Shown here piece by piece: positions 52,653 to 62,793 of a DNA stretch of 64,000 nt (positions within the stretch are counted from its first letter, which is position 1; each line of letters begins with the position of its first letter). Below the pieces are notes generated by a model that saw only the letters and a list, made by a program, of their open reading frames with translations, was not told where the DNA came from and did no database searches. Location of the stretch: assembly GCA_922989275.2 (NCBI GenBank), contig OV277864.1:48855550-48919549 (forward strand). Direction: 5' to 3'. The position numbers and the translations under genes were made by a program. The DNA is from Gari tellinella (Eukaryota > Mollusca > Bivalvia > Cardiida > Psammobiidae).

Positions 52653-53020
52653 ATGTTATGTTGTTCTCTGTAATTACAATGCAATTAATGTACATCGTTT
52701 AAAATTATGAAGATCTTTTCATTTGAATGCCTGATCAGAAGCCGCATAACCTGGTGTCTGGTCAGGCTACAATCTGTTTGTTGTGGACATTTTTTTTTAT
52801 CATAACGTATTTACTTGGAAAGAAACGTCTGTTTTACCATAGCATCTTTTACTATCAGACTACCGTGCAAGAAGACAACACATAAATTATTGGGACTAAT
52901 AAAGATATATATCTGACAGCCACGAAGCACTTTCATCCATATTCTACATCCAACATTCAATTTTATCTTGCACGCAAGGATCTGATGTTCTACAGTGGGG
53001 ATGGCTTTATTCTTTCAATA
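52653..53020. other. TA-3 scraps and unique sequence
   Basis: 52720-52840 is a worn TA-3 (GCCTGATCAGAAGCCGC ... GGAAAGAAACGTC). 52991-53020 is a lone TA-3 end (CAGTGGGGATGG ... TTATTCTTTC) just before an intact copy. Confidence 0.5.
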
Positions 53021-53022
53021 TA

Positions 53023-53270
53023 CAGTGGAGAAAACGTTATTCTTTCCCAATAAACGCGTTTACGCTAAAACTATTTTTTTGCAATGCAAACAGTTTGGAG
53101 CCAGATCAGACGCCGGGTAACCCGGCGTCTGATCAGGCTCTAAACTGTTTGCCACTCAGATTTAAAAACAATTGTCAGGATTGTCAATACGTTGTCTTTT
53201 TCTACGTGTTAGTATAATGCGTTTGCGTACGTTTGCGTTTAAACGGGAAAGAATAACGTTTTTTCCACTG
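53023..53270 (-). mobile_element. MITE TA-3, intact
   Basis: TA at 53021-53022 and 53271-53272, CAGTGGAGAAAACGTTATTC to GTTTTTTCCACTG. Perfect apex CGGGTAACCCG. Confidence 0.92.
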
Positions 53271-53499
53271 TAAACTCTCACATATACATCGCAAACAAGT
53301 CAATACGGTATCTGTCTGGCTCCAATTCATTTGTCTTTCAATACATAGTTGGATCATTTATAAAAGAAAAGGTATGATTATCTATATTTTGTTGCATGTG
53401 ATTACAGTTAGTTTCGTGAAACCTAGACAAAATTGAGTCTTCTCAACAGTATTCAAAGAGTGGGTTTGCTGAGAGAATACAAACTACGCAAAAGAAATG

Positions 53500-53612
53500 G
53501 CGGTTGTATACAATTTCCAGCAGTGTATTTGTCCATTGCAAACAGTTTTGGGCCAGATGAGACGCCGGGTTACCGTGCATCTAATCAGGTTCAAAACTAT
53601 CTGCCACTCAGA
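53500..53612 (-). mobile_element. TA-3 core fragment
   Basis: TTGCAAACAGTTTTGGGCC ... GACGCCGGGTTACCG and a worn mirror; no ends. Confidence 0.55.
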
Positions 53613-53695
53613 TAACAGTAAACTGTTATAAGTGTATTTTAAAGATGTTTAATCTCCATTTTATTTCTCTGAATTTGAGTTTTCTTTGCATTTAA

Positions 53696-53942
53696 TCCTT
53701 TAAAAATGGCATGTTTCTAGTTTTGAAAGCACATAACCATTTAAAGCAGGTTGAAAGTAAAGCAGATTGTGCCTTAATGTGCATTCTGCTTTTCTGTCGG
53801 CCTGCTTGAAGCTATATACCATCTACTAGGATAAAGCACAAACAAAATTCGATACATTTTCATGGCTGTATAAATTGGAACCATTTTCGTCAGTGGAGAA
53901 ATAAATAAGATGTATTTATATGCGCTTCTATGGGGACAAGGA
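53696..53942 (+). mobile_element. MITE TT-2, diverged, TTAA both sides
   Basis: TTAA at 53692-53695 and 53943-53946; H2 arms AAAGCAGGTTGAAAGTAA and worn mirror. Confidence 0.82.
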
Positions 53943-54103
53943 TTAAACTGGAAAGAAAAACGTATTCTGTAATGTGCAACACACCCTAATGTTACGAACA
54001 CAGCCACACATGTCTAGTTGAAGTTTTAAGAATATATATCAATATAAATCTAAAGCAAAAAACTCATAAATGAGTTTTATGGTTTAGGTTCATCTTGCCT
54101 TAA

Positions 54104-54347
54104 CCCTTTCCCCCATTGAAGCGACTTTTAGCGTATTTTATTTATTCCTCCGCTGAAGAAAATAGTTCCAGTTTATACACTCATGAATAATTACCATTAC
54201 AAATATTTTATATAGCCTAGCAGATTTTAGCTTAAAGCAGGCTGAAAGTAAAGCAGAATGTGCCTTTAGGCACATTCTGCTTTACTTTCAACCTGATTTA
54301 AGTGGTCACCTATCTACAATACTAGAAATAGGCTAGCAGGTAAAGGG
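54104..54347 (-). mobile_element. MITE TT-2, intact
   Basis: TTAA at 54100-54103 and 54348-54351. Apex GTGCCTTTAGGCAC; arms nearly perfect. Confidence 0.9.
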
Positions 54348-54351
54348 TTAA

Positions 54352-54664
54352 GATGACACTTGTGTTTCTTTATTGAAGTTGTTGCAATAAAAAGCAGATA
54401 TTATTCTCTACAGAATAAAAATACGACCTATTCAGAAATCATCGAACTTAGGGAACTCGAAAATTCAGCCTCAGACAAAACTTGCGTTCAAAATGACATT
54501 AATTGAGTTTTATTATATTCTATGTTATATAACTTTATAACATAGTAGCGTTGCGTCACTTTACAGATAAAGGTTAAGTGATATTATAAATTTATAACAT
54601 AATACTATCGAATAACTTCACCGATATAAAGTTTTGTAACATATAAAGGCGACTCGGAAATATG
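54352..54664. other. no recognised feature
   Basis: Nothing recognised. Confidence 0.3.
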
Positions 54665-54907
54665 CACCTAAACGCTTTCTCTCCTGAAACTTTTAATGGA
54701 CAATTTTAAATTTCCAATTTAGTTAAGCTTGTTTTACAATATTTTGTAAAATTACAAACAGTGCAAACCATGATCAGATGGCTCAAGTAGGAGCCCTCTG
54801 CTCAAGGTCTTTACTGTTTTCATACTACAGATATACTCATCCGAATACCTATAGATACAGGTATATATGAACATTATGTTTATGACGAGTATACTCGTCG
54901 CAAGGGT
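54665..54907 (-). mobile_element. MITE TT-4
   Basis: CTCTCCTGAAACTTTTAATG to GTATACTCGTCGCAAGGG before TTAA (54908-54911). Apex GGCTCAAGTAGGAGCC. Confidence 0.78.
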
Positions 54908-54911
54908 TTAA

Positions 54912-55110
54912 CTTGTTAAGTATACAGCGTATAAGGCCAGTAAACAATATTAACGGTAGCGATACACGCAGACATACATCCATAAATATGACATGAAGAT
55001 AACAGTGCATCGAAACTTTTATTTGAAACTTTGGCGTAAAAAGATTCATAAAGCATTTAAGAGCAAACTGTTTTCATAAGTTCCTGCAACCTGATATTTC
55101 CTAAAGTAAC
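54912..55110. repeat. duplicated segment, copy 1
   Basis: Matches 57577-57795: GTATACAGCGTATAAGGCC, CACGCAGACATACATCCATA, GCAACCTGATATTTCCT. Each lies just after a TT-4 end. Confidence 0.75.
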
Positions 55111-55144
55111 CAGGACACGAGCAAGCCACTGAAACGTCACACTA

Positions 55145-55357
55145 AACCCTAGCAACAAGTATATATAAATAGTACATTTGTCCTATGCAAGCAGTGTAGA
55201 CCCAAACCATGTGAGAACCTACATGAGCTCTGTGATCAGGGTCTTCACTGTTTGTCATTCGGCAAGAATTTAAAGTCGACCATAAAAAAGGCAATATATT
55301 GACTAAACTTGATTGGAAATTGGAAATATCCATAAAACGTTTCAGAGGTGAATGAGT
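55145..55357 (+). mobile_element. MITE TT-4, diverged
   Basis: CCCTAGCAACAAGTATATAT to TTTCAGAGGTGAATGAG; hairpin worn. Confidence 0.75.
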
Positions 55358-55668
55358 AAATACTTTAATTATGCCAAATAAGAAATTTATACTAAACACC
55401 AGTTTGTTTTGAATGGTGATAGCTACAGTATAAATGTTTATTTTCTAATCTCTAAAAGGCTAATATTCAGTGAGCAAGGCAGGTGACTACCTAAAGAAAG
55501 ATGTGTAGAATACTTTTCTTGTTACAGCGGACACTATTTAGGAAACAAACGTAGTTTTGGTTTTCAAGAATACAGTCTGGAACACCAATGATATTTATTT
55601 AAAATTGAGCTTTATTGTTTTCCACTAATCATAACTTTATGTACAGTGTCACCGGACCATTTCACAGA
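55358..55668. other. no recognised feature
   Basis: Nothing recognised. Confidence 0.3.
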
Positions 55669-55670
55669 TA

Positions 55671-55917
55671 CAGTGGAGACAACGTTATTCTTTCCCACTA
55701 AACGCGTTTACACTAAAACTATTATTTCTATTGCAAACAGTTTGGAGCCTGCTCAGACTCCGGATAGCCCGGCGTTTGATCAGGCTCCAAACTGTTTGTC
55801 ACCAAGATAAACATAATTTTATCAGAATTGTCCAAAAGTTGCACTTTTCTAAGTTTTAGTGCTTTGCGTTTGCGTTTCGTTTCGTTTAAACGGGAAAGAA
55901 TAACGTATTATCCACTG
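55671..55917 (-). mobile_element. MITE TA-3, intact
   Basis: TA at 55669-55670 and 55918-55919, CAGTGGAGACAACGTTATTC to TATTATCCACTG. Apex CCGGATAGCCCGG. Confidence 0.9.
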
Positions 55918-55919
55918 TA

Positions 55920-56222
55920 ACTGATAAGTTCCAGTACAGTACATATTTTCACTACATATTTCAAACGATAAATAGTAAAAACAAAATACCAATGTTTAGC
56001 CTTTTCAAAACTACATTGAAACTCAAAATTAATATTGAACATCAAATAGCACAAAACAGACATAAGCTAGAAATACACAATATAAAAAGGAAGCAATTCA
56101 TAGAACATAAACATGACTTTTTTGTATAACATAACAACAATTAAAACAACAAAACAATTTTAGTAAATACAATTTAGACAGGTACTCTAATCTTTACCCT
56201 TACTTATCCCAATCTTTCCTCT
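55920..56222. other. no recognised feature
   Basis: A-rich sequence, nothing recognised. Confidence 0.3.
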
Positions 56223-56224
56223 CT

Positions 56225-56340
56225 CTTTCTCACTCTGCCTCTTTGCCTGTCTGTTTTGTCTATATGTCTGTATGTATGTCTGTCTGTCCATCTGTCTCTC
56301 TTTCTCTCTCTGCTCCTCTCTCTTTCTCTCTCCCTTTACG
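56225..56340. repeat. CT/TGTC-rich microsatellite
   Basis: Pyrimidine-only runs of CTCT and TGTCTG about 115 bp long, no fixed period. Confidence 0.85.
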
Positions 56341-56349
56341 CCGAAGTAT

Positions 56350-56555
56350 GATATCATATCACAGTTTCTAGTTTAGACGCAAGCGAAACGCAAAAGCAAT
56401 GCAACAAAATGTACAAAAATGACTGATTTTTGAAAATTTTGATGATTTTAATTTATCTGAGTTCCGGCACACTGTCTGAAGTTCCAATATGTTTGCAATA
56501 GAAATATTATTTAACATAATCGTGTTCATTGGGAAAGAAATCGTCTTCTCCACTG
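56350..56555 (+). mobile_element. TA-3, apex-deleted
   Basis: CAGTTTCTAGTTTAGACGC to GTCTTCTCCACTG; the hairpin keeps only fragments of both arms. Confidence 0.72.
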
Positions 56556-56590
56556 AAGCCGGCGAAATAACTTTAACAATAGTCTATTAA

Positions 56591-56834
56591 TTCATTGAGC
56601 CCTAGTGACACATGTATGCGTCCTTTACCAAATGGGTACATGTGATGAGTATACTTGTCCTATGCAAACAGTGAAGTCCCTGTTCAGACGGCTCCTGCAG
56701 GAGCCCTCTGATCAGGGACTTCACTATTTGGCATTTTGCAATTTATTACAAAAAATCAACTCTAAACAGTCTTAAATGAACCAGCCTTTATTGCAAACTG
56801 GAATTGTCCATTGGAGGTTTAAGGGGATAATGAG
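56591..56834 (+). mobile_element. MITE TT-4, reference copy
   Basis: TTAA at 56587-56590 and 56835-56838. Start TTCATTGAGCCCTAGTGAC, end GGGGATAATGAG. The hairpin is GTGAAGTCCCTG, GGCTCCTGCAGGAGCC, mirror. Like H1 it starts CAAACAG and contains GATCAG, but the inner stem is different. Confidence 0.88.
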
Positions 56835-56929
56835 TTAACCCATTGTGACGTGTTTATCTCTCTGCTCAGGGTCATCACTGTTCGTCATTTGTCATTATGT
56901 TGCAATCAAAAAACATATACAATGGAGGA

Positions 56930-57165
56930 GACGTTATTCTTTACAGTTTAAACGTATCGAAATGCAAACGCATTACAATAAAATGTGGAAAATGACAATT
57001 CGTTGACAAGTCTGACAGTTTTTTTAAAAAATCTGATTGGTAAACAGTTTGGAGCCTGATCGTACACCGTGTTACCCGGCGTCTGATCTGGTTCCAAACT
57101 GTTTGCATTGAAAATAATAGTTAAACGTAAACGCTTTGATTGGGAGGGAATAACGTATTCCCCTG
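56930..57165 (+). mobile_element. MITE TA-3
   Basis: CAATGGAGGAGACGTTATTC to ACGTATTCCCCTG. A few bases later a TA-2 begins. Confidence 0.82.
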
Positions 57166-57171
57166 TGTATA

Positions 57172-57511
57172 CAATGTTCCCTCCCTACAACGACCCTCTC
57201 AACAACGAATCCCTCCTTACAACGACCATTGTCGTAGTTCCCTAAACGGGACAATTATGTCGAACCTATTCAAAACTGAAATGTCGTCTGCTTAAAAGTG
57301 TTGTCTGCTGGTTTTCTCAAAGTAACTTAATGGACATTTTGGCGGAAAAAGACTTAACGACGAGTTACAAACAGCTTAAAAAACGCGGCTTCTGATCTGG
57401 AATCAAGCTGTTTGCAATTCATTTTCCCTCCCTATATCGACTCCCTCCGAACAACACATACAAAGTTTGTCTCCCGTTCGGTGTGGGTGTCGTTGTAGAG
57501 AGGGAACGCTG
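57172..57511 (-). mobile_element. MITE TA-2, hairpin partly deleted
   Basis: CAATGTTCCCTCCCTACAAC to AGAGGGAACGCTG, TA at 57170-57171 and 57512-57513. The left hairpin arm is cut (CAGCTTAAAAAACGCGGC). Confidence 0.86.
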
Positions 57512-57576
57512 TAGTAAAGAATAGACTAGACTTAACTGGAAATGTTGTACATTTGAAGTTTTAAGGGTCGATGAGT

Positions 57577-57795
57577 TAAATATACATTGTATAAGCCGGT
57601 GGGTAATACTAACGATAGTAAGGCACGCAGACAGACCTCCATAAATCCGCCATTAATAGCCCCTCATACAGCCGTGCATCAAAATCATAAAATGAATCTA
57701 TGGCGTGACATGATTTCTAAAGCATGTAAGAGCAAAATGCAAGTTCTATCAGCCTTTGCAACCTGATATTTCCTTAGTCAACATGTCATGAGTAA
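57577..57795. repeat. duplicated segment, copy 2
   Basis: Paralogue of 54912-55110 (GTATAAGCCGGTGGG, CACGCAGACAGACCTCCATA, GCAACCTGATATTTCCT). It is preceded by a TT-4 right-end scrap (57514-57576). Confidence 0.75.
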
Positions 57796-57849
57796 TTAAT
57801 TACGTCACAAACATGTCACGTGATTTGAGACTATCTAAAACATTAAGTA

Positions 57850-57996
57850 CTGTCGAACTTCGATATCTTGAACCCTGTTAAGCCGAACATACCCGTATTT
57901 CAAAGTAAAAACACGGGTATGTTTACCTAAACCGAGATTGAATTAAGGCAACTTCATATTTCGAAATGTCGGATAGTTCGAATCAAGCGAGTTCGA
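57850..57996. mobile_element. TA-4, right end missing
   Basis: CTGTCGAACTTCGATATCTT after TA; core CATACCCGTATTTCAAAG / AAACACGGGTATG. It stops in GCGAGTTCGAGA. Confidence 0.75.
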
Positions 57997-57997
57997 G

Positions 57998-58520
57998 AAA
58001 AATGAATATGAAACATATCGTCTGTAGTAACTCTGTACACTGGTTGTTTGCAAACGGTATGGACATCTCGTTTTTATCATTGAACAATCTTACGAAATTG
58101 TATAGTGTCTTTCCAAAAGCGTTATAGATAAAGGATTATATAGGACTTTTAAGACAGCTTTTTGTGTGTTACTTTGGGGGTTTTTGGTACTTGATATTAT
58201 GTTCTCATATATATTTGTTTTAGTTCGTCCACTTGTTTACCCCTAATATGTAACCCATCCTGTCCGTTTTATATTGGTTTTACAGGTTACTATTGTCGCA
58301 CAACATTGCCAACATGGCATACTCCCTTCTATGTGTACTATAATGGGTAATGATATATATATGGAGGGTGGCGATATGATTATTTAACTGTCCTGGACAT
58401 CGGATACATATTAAGTACTGTATTCAAATATTAGCGTTAACAATGTTTATACTCATTGCTCAAACTCTCTTGAAATACATCTTCGAATACGCTCGAGCTG
58501 TTTTGACATATTTAATCACA
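57998..58520. other. no recognised feature
   Basis: No MITE. It may belong to the same broken retroelement as the next entry, but shows no motif. Confidence 0.35.
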
Positions 58521-58521
58521 T

Positions 58522-58742
58522 TTGTTAATACATGTAGTTATGTTGTATTTACAGCTTCTTTTCCTATATTTTGCTTTTCTATTTGGAGTTTTAAAACCTC
58601 TTTGGGGTGTTAAACCATTCCTGATAGTTAGTATGCTTTGTATTCCATTTATGCATCAGATAGCATTCTATTGTCTAGTGACATTGAAACAAATCCAGGA
58701 CCTGTTTTACAAAGTTACAACATTACTTTAGTTTTACACTAA
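58522..58742 (+). pseudogene. broken fragment with a 2A-like motif (non-LTR retrotransposon type)
   Basis: In the frame that starts after the TAG at 58629-58631, codons 58668-58706 read LLSSDIETNPGPV and a stop follows at 58740-58742. The D-I-E-x-N-P-G-P core is the 2A-like ribosome-skipping consensus. Phrases such as LLSGDIETNPGP occur near the N-terminus of CR1/L2-like retrotransposon proteins and a few other invertebrate proteins. Upstream, in another frame, 58552-58670 reads a hydrophobic leader (LLFLYFAFLFGVL), so one frameshift separates the two. No endonuclease or reverse transcriptase follows. It may be a 5' fragment of a LINE or an old exon. Confidence 0.5.
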
Positions 58743-58796
58743 ATATTAGAAGTATACGTAATTAATCTGATTACATCAAGGATTCCTTCGTAGACT

Positions 58797-58920
58797 TTGA
58801 CATCTTGTTTTACAGCAACACAATTATCGGCAGACATCGAAGATAATTCAATTGTAACGGATGACCATGACATGCTATATCGTAAAGACAATGCCAACCA
58901 TTCTGAGGGAATCTTAGCAT
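58797..58920 (+). other. open frame cut by TA-3, unknown
   Basis: After TTGTTTTACAG (acceptor-like) an open frame reads ATQLSADIEDNSIVTDDHDM and more until the TA-3 element. The likeness of LSADIEDN to the 2A region just upstream may be chance. Confidence 0.25.
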
Positions 58921-58921
58921 A

Positions 58922-59177
58922 CAGTGGAGAATCTGTTATTCTTTCCCGTTTAAGCGCAAACGTACGCAAACGTACGCAAACGCAAAGCACTAAAACGTAG
59001 AAAAGAACACCTTTTGGACAATTCTGATAATTCTTGATTATCTTTGTGGCAAACAGTTTGGAGCCTGATCAGACGCCGGGTTACCCGGCGTCTGATCTGG
59101 CTCCAACCTGTTTGCACTGCAAATAATAGTTTTAGCGTAAACGCGTTTATTGGGAAAGAATAACAGATTCTCCACTG
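58922..59177 (+). mobile_element. MITE TA-3, young-looking copy
   Basis: TA at 58920-58921 and 59178-59179, CAGTGGAGAATCTGTTATTC to AGATTCTCCACTG. Near-identical to 22192, 47590 and 63533 copies; it has one extra ACGTACGCAA repeat. Confidence 0.93.
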
Positions 59178-59179
59178 TA

Positions 59180-59669
59180 GCATATATAAATTCGAATTAC
59201 GGCCTACAAATTTTATGCACTAGATGCATTTCTGGAGGAATCTTTAACTTCACGATCGTAATACATAAATAGTTTCTCATATGTATTGTTTAGCTTCCTC
59301 TTCATTATTCATTAGAGTTCGAGGAAAATAAGTATCTATATTGATAAATCTAAGAAGATATTTAATAATATTATTTGGGTGGATGACAGAATCGAAAACC
59401 AGTTGACTGTGAACATCAATATTTTTTGTAATATTTTAACTATAAATAGCATGAACAACATATTTAAAGAATCTACACGAGTAACACCCTGACCAATAAC
59501 CCTACTTGACCCAAGTGCTATTTCAAAATTAGTTTATATTTTACTAGTGAAATACTTAATACGCCGAACAATATTAGTGACCACTTTGTTACTTATGCTT
59601 TAATTGAGAAACAAAGTTCCAATAGTCGAATGTGTTGGTGGTGTTTTGACAATATGTGAGCTGATACAG
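59180..59669. other. no recognised feature
   Basis: Nothing recognised. Confidence 0.35.
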
Positions 59670-60141
59670 AACTAGAATGGAAACAAACATTATTCTAATT
59701 AAAAAGCAACATTATTCCAATTTAAAAGTCAGTAAAATAAAATGCAGAAAATTACAAATACAAATTTGAAATGTCAAAGAATGATAAAAATTGACTCAAT
59801 ATGATAAAATGTCACGGTGTCAGTGTCGAAAACTTGAATCCAGGTCAGAAATTGAGCTATTTGGCATCTGGGTCTCGTCTTACGATACGTCGTACGACAA
59901 AAACGGTCGTAAGTCAAAACTTAAAGAAACATCTATTTTTCTATTTCTCCACCCAATCCTGTCTAGTGATATCACTTTGGAATCGTCTTTTAAATACGAT
60001 TCCAAAAAGATGTCACTAGACAGGATTCGATGGAGAAACAAAATTTAATATGATAATTAAGAATTTTAGAATCTGATTAACGACAATTGTGTTTTGAATG
60101 TAAACCCATTTAATTGGAAAGAACAACTTTTCACCCCCTGT
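59670..60141 (+). mobile_element. decayed TA-3 surrounding a GC-1 copy
   Basis: AATGGAAACAAACATTATTC and AAAATAAAATGCAGAAAATT are a worn TA-3 left half. AATGTAAACCCATTTAATTG to TTTTCACCCCCTG (60095-60140) is its right end. Between them lies GC-1. Confidence 0.5.
59868..60090. mobile_element. MITE GC-1 with strong internal hairpin
   Basis: GTACGACAAAAACGGTCG as in 42952-43166. An internal stem AATCCTGTCTAGTGATATCA / GATGTCACTAGACAGGATT lies at about 59955-60027. The outer GGGCCCG is worn to GGGTC. Confidence 0.65.
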
Positions 60142-60342
60142 ATCTCTATGGCATATCGGCCTATGACTAAGTGCCTAACCTTTTTGTCGTAAACATCTTC
60201 ACGAACCAATGCTCTTTAGAATCTTTCATCCATTTATAATTAGCAAATCTTCTCTTTGATCCCCGAAAATAAAATGACGAGTGTCTTTGAAAACATCTGA
60301 ACACCCGATGAACAGAAGTTTTTAAAACTACATTGTATCTCG
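60142..60342. other. no recognised feature
   Basis: Nothing recognised. Confidence 0.3.
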
Positions 60343-60346
60343 TTAA

Positions 60347-60589
60347 CTCATTATCCCCTGAAACATTCCATGGACAATTCCAGTTTGTAAATGAAGGCTG
60401 GTCCATTTTAGACTATTTAGGGTTGTTTTTTAATATATATTACAAAATAACAAACAGGAAGACCCTGATCAGAGGGCTCCTGCAGGAGCCCTCTGATCAG
60501 GGACTTCACTGTTTGCATAGGACAAGTGTACTCTTCATAGGTACAATTTTTGTAAAGGACGCATATATGCGTCACTAGGGCTCAATAAG
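60347..60589 (-). mobile_element. MITE TT-4, intact
   Basis: TTAA at 60343-60346 and 60590-60593. CTCATTATCCCCTGAAAC to CACTAGGGCTCAATAAG. The hairpin is perfect in its inner part (GATCAGAGGGCTCCTGCAGG). Confidence 0.92.
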
Positions 60590-60806
60590 TTAATAAGATA
60601 TGATCACAAAAAAGTATTAATTAAGAGAGTATCACAGAATAATCCACTTTAATGACTCATTACGGGCCAATTTGCAATTGAAACCTCTTTCAATCATGTT
60701 GCAGTTTCTGTTTACTTAATCCTGTTAATGACGTCATAACTAGTCTAACACATGCATTGCCATAAAATCCTCTGCGTGCAAACGAACCATATGCAGTTGG
60801 ACTTAA

Positions 60807-60990
60807 TCCTTTCACTGCCAACGGTTTCGTGAGATGTTTACCCCTTCACCGTTTCATTGTCGTCTGCTTCAACTTTTTATAAAACAGTATGACTGAAGAA
60901 ATTTCAAAACGAGCGTCAAAAAATTTGGATCAGGATCAGGATCCAAACTGTTTGCAAACGCGCTTTTAAGCGTCATTGACAGCGAAAGCG
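60807..60990 (+). mobile_element. TT-5, apex-deleted
   Basis: TTAA at 60803-60806, TCCTTTCACTGCCAACGG, hairpin reduced to TTTGGATCAGGATCAGGATC and mirror; end ACAGCGAAAGCG. Confidence 0.82.
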
Positions 60991-61242
60991 TTGACAAGCA
61001 TTTATATAAGTTTCAAACAGTTTAGGTTCTGAGCAGTCGCTAAATTACGCGGCATCTGATCTTGGTCCAAACTGGTTGCATAATTATGTTAGTACGTTCA
61101 AACTTGTCACAGAACGGGTCAATGTTGCATAATTTACAGTACACAGATAAATATCTTTGTTACATGCTAACTAAGAGCCTCATTCCTGATTATCCGGTGC
61201 CTCTTTAGGATTTAGTTGTTTGTCATCAAGGTTATAATTTCG
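60991..61242. other. H1 remnant and unique sequence
   Basis: 61015-61080: CAAACAGTTTAGGTTCTGAG ... GGCATCTGATCTTGGTCC, a worn hairpin without ends. Confidence 0.4.
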
Positions 61243-61245
61243 TAA

Positions 61246-61474
61246 CCCTTTAGCCCATAAATTAACATTTTAGGCTTTTTATTAATTGCTTCAATGAAGA
61301 AAATAGTTCCAGTTTATACAGTCATGGAGTTATTTCCTATATCTAAGCAGATGCTATCTAAAAATGGACTGAAAGTAAAGCAGATTGCGCTTAAAGGCGT
61401 ATTCTGCTTTACTTTCAACCTGTTTTAAGTAGTCACCTTTCTTCAAAACAAGAAACAGGCAATGGGGTAAATGG
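61246..61474 (-). mobile_element. MITE TT-2
   Basis: CCCTTTAGCCCATAAATTAA to GGCAATGGGGTAAATGG before TTAA (61475-61478). Apex GCGCTTAAAGGCG. Confidence 0.82.
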
Positions 61475-61697
61475 TTAATGAGCATTGAACATATCCAACT
61501 CCTTAGGAGTTATAAACTGCCTAAATGCTACAGTGTAAAGGTTGGTTGCAGTTATTGGATTTTCTTTTGTCGTGAGAAATCTAACAAAGACGGTGGTGAC
61601 TCTTACAGAAACATCACAGACTTTTAAAATAGTAACACCATGACACAGCGATAAGCGTGTCACCCTTTGTAATGTGAATCATCAGCAAATCTCTTAA

Positions 61698-61906
61698 ACC
61701 TTTCACTGCCATGACGTCATTCATTTTAAAAAAAAATCGTCTGCTTTTGTTTCTGAAATTTAATTTTTAGGTATTTTGACTTTAAAACAATTAAAATGAA
61801 TGGCAAACAGTTTGGATCCTGATCAGACGCCGCGTTACGCGGCGTCTGATCAGGATCTAAACTGTTTGCAAATAATGATTGAACTCGGAGTAAGGCAGTG
61901 AGGAGG
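61698..61906 (+). mobile_element. MITE TT-1, intact
   Basis: TTAA at 61694-61697, CCTTTCACTGCCATGACGTC to AGGCAGTGAGGAGG before TTAC. H1 hairpin 61803-61868 perfect except for one base. Confidence 0.9.
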
Positions 61907-62180
61907 TTACAGAGAGATGTGCAATCTAGTAATACATGTATCCCTCAACTAGTCCAAGAATGATTCAAGAAATGTGTAATGTGTTTCTTTTTAGACAAAG
62001 TAGACGTCACTCATTTATTATTTGTAGGGATTCGGGAGGTACTGTGCGCGCAAAAAGGATAGGTGTCTCATAAGCCAAACTGGCTGGCCCTTTCAATAGG
62101 GGTGACACTATAATAAACAAAGCCTTTACCTTTGTATGACTAGATTTCTAGAGGAATGATACTGTGATGCTTTTACATTG
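61907..62180. other. no recognised feature
   Basis: Nothing recognised. Confidence 0.3.
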
Positions 62181-62183
62181 TAA

Positions 62184-62387
62184 CCGATTGCTCCATAAAA
62201 TGTCTTGGTTGCTTTTAATTTCTTCTACTGAAGAAAATAGTTCCACTTTATACAGTTATAACTCTGCACCATAAGAAATAGTATCCATGTCCTAGCAGAT
62301 TGTACCTTAAAACAGACTGAAAGAAAAGCAAAATGCACCGTAATGATCGCCTGTCTTCAACTAAAACCAGACTATGCGGGTAAACGG
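62184..62387 (-). mobile_element. TT-2, one hairpin arm deleted
   Basis: CCGATTGCTCCATAAAATG to ACTATGCGGGTAAACGG before TTAA (62388-62391). Only the arm AAACAGACTGAAAGAAAAGC remains. Confidence 0.75.
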
Positions 62388-62391
62388 TTAA

Positions 62392-62791
62392 TGAGATCAT
62401 TAGCATCTATGAAGCGTTTTGGTGCTTGTCAAATATAACAACAGATTGTGTTTCATAACACTAGTGCTGAGTCAGACCAGTTTATTTCTAAAGAGATAAC
62501 TGACCAGAACTTGCACCTCTTGTTACTAAATTAAACAAATCGAATGTCAAATAAATAACACGTTGAAGTGTACATGTATGTATATGACTATTTTCCACAG
62601 TGTGCATTGTTGCATTGTTTTAGGTTTGGTTTTCTTGCATGGCTATTAAGTGTTATTTCATACTGCCCGTCATGTGTATACATGTGTTCTGTCCTCATTG
62701 GCTTTAAACTTCAATGAAATTATTTCAATAAAACTTGAACTTTATTTTAACCGATAAAGCCTCTTATTAACGTCACACTGCTAATTACATG
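62392..62791. other. mostly unique; possible retroelement tail
   Basis: TTCAATAAAACTTGAACTTT (62726-62745) resembles the 3' end of some invertebrate LINEs. No coding part seen. Confidence 0.3.
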
Positions 62792-62793
62792 TA

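Noticed and set aside
58797..58920. Second 2A-like motif (LSADIEDN)
   Set aside because: Lacks the essential N-P-G-P; resemblance is probably chance.
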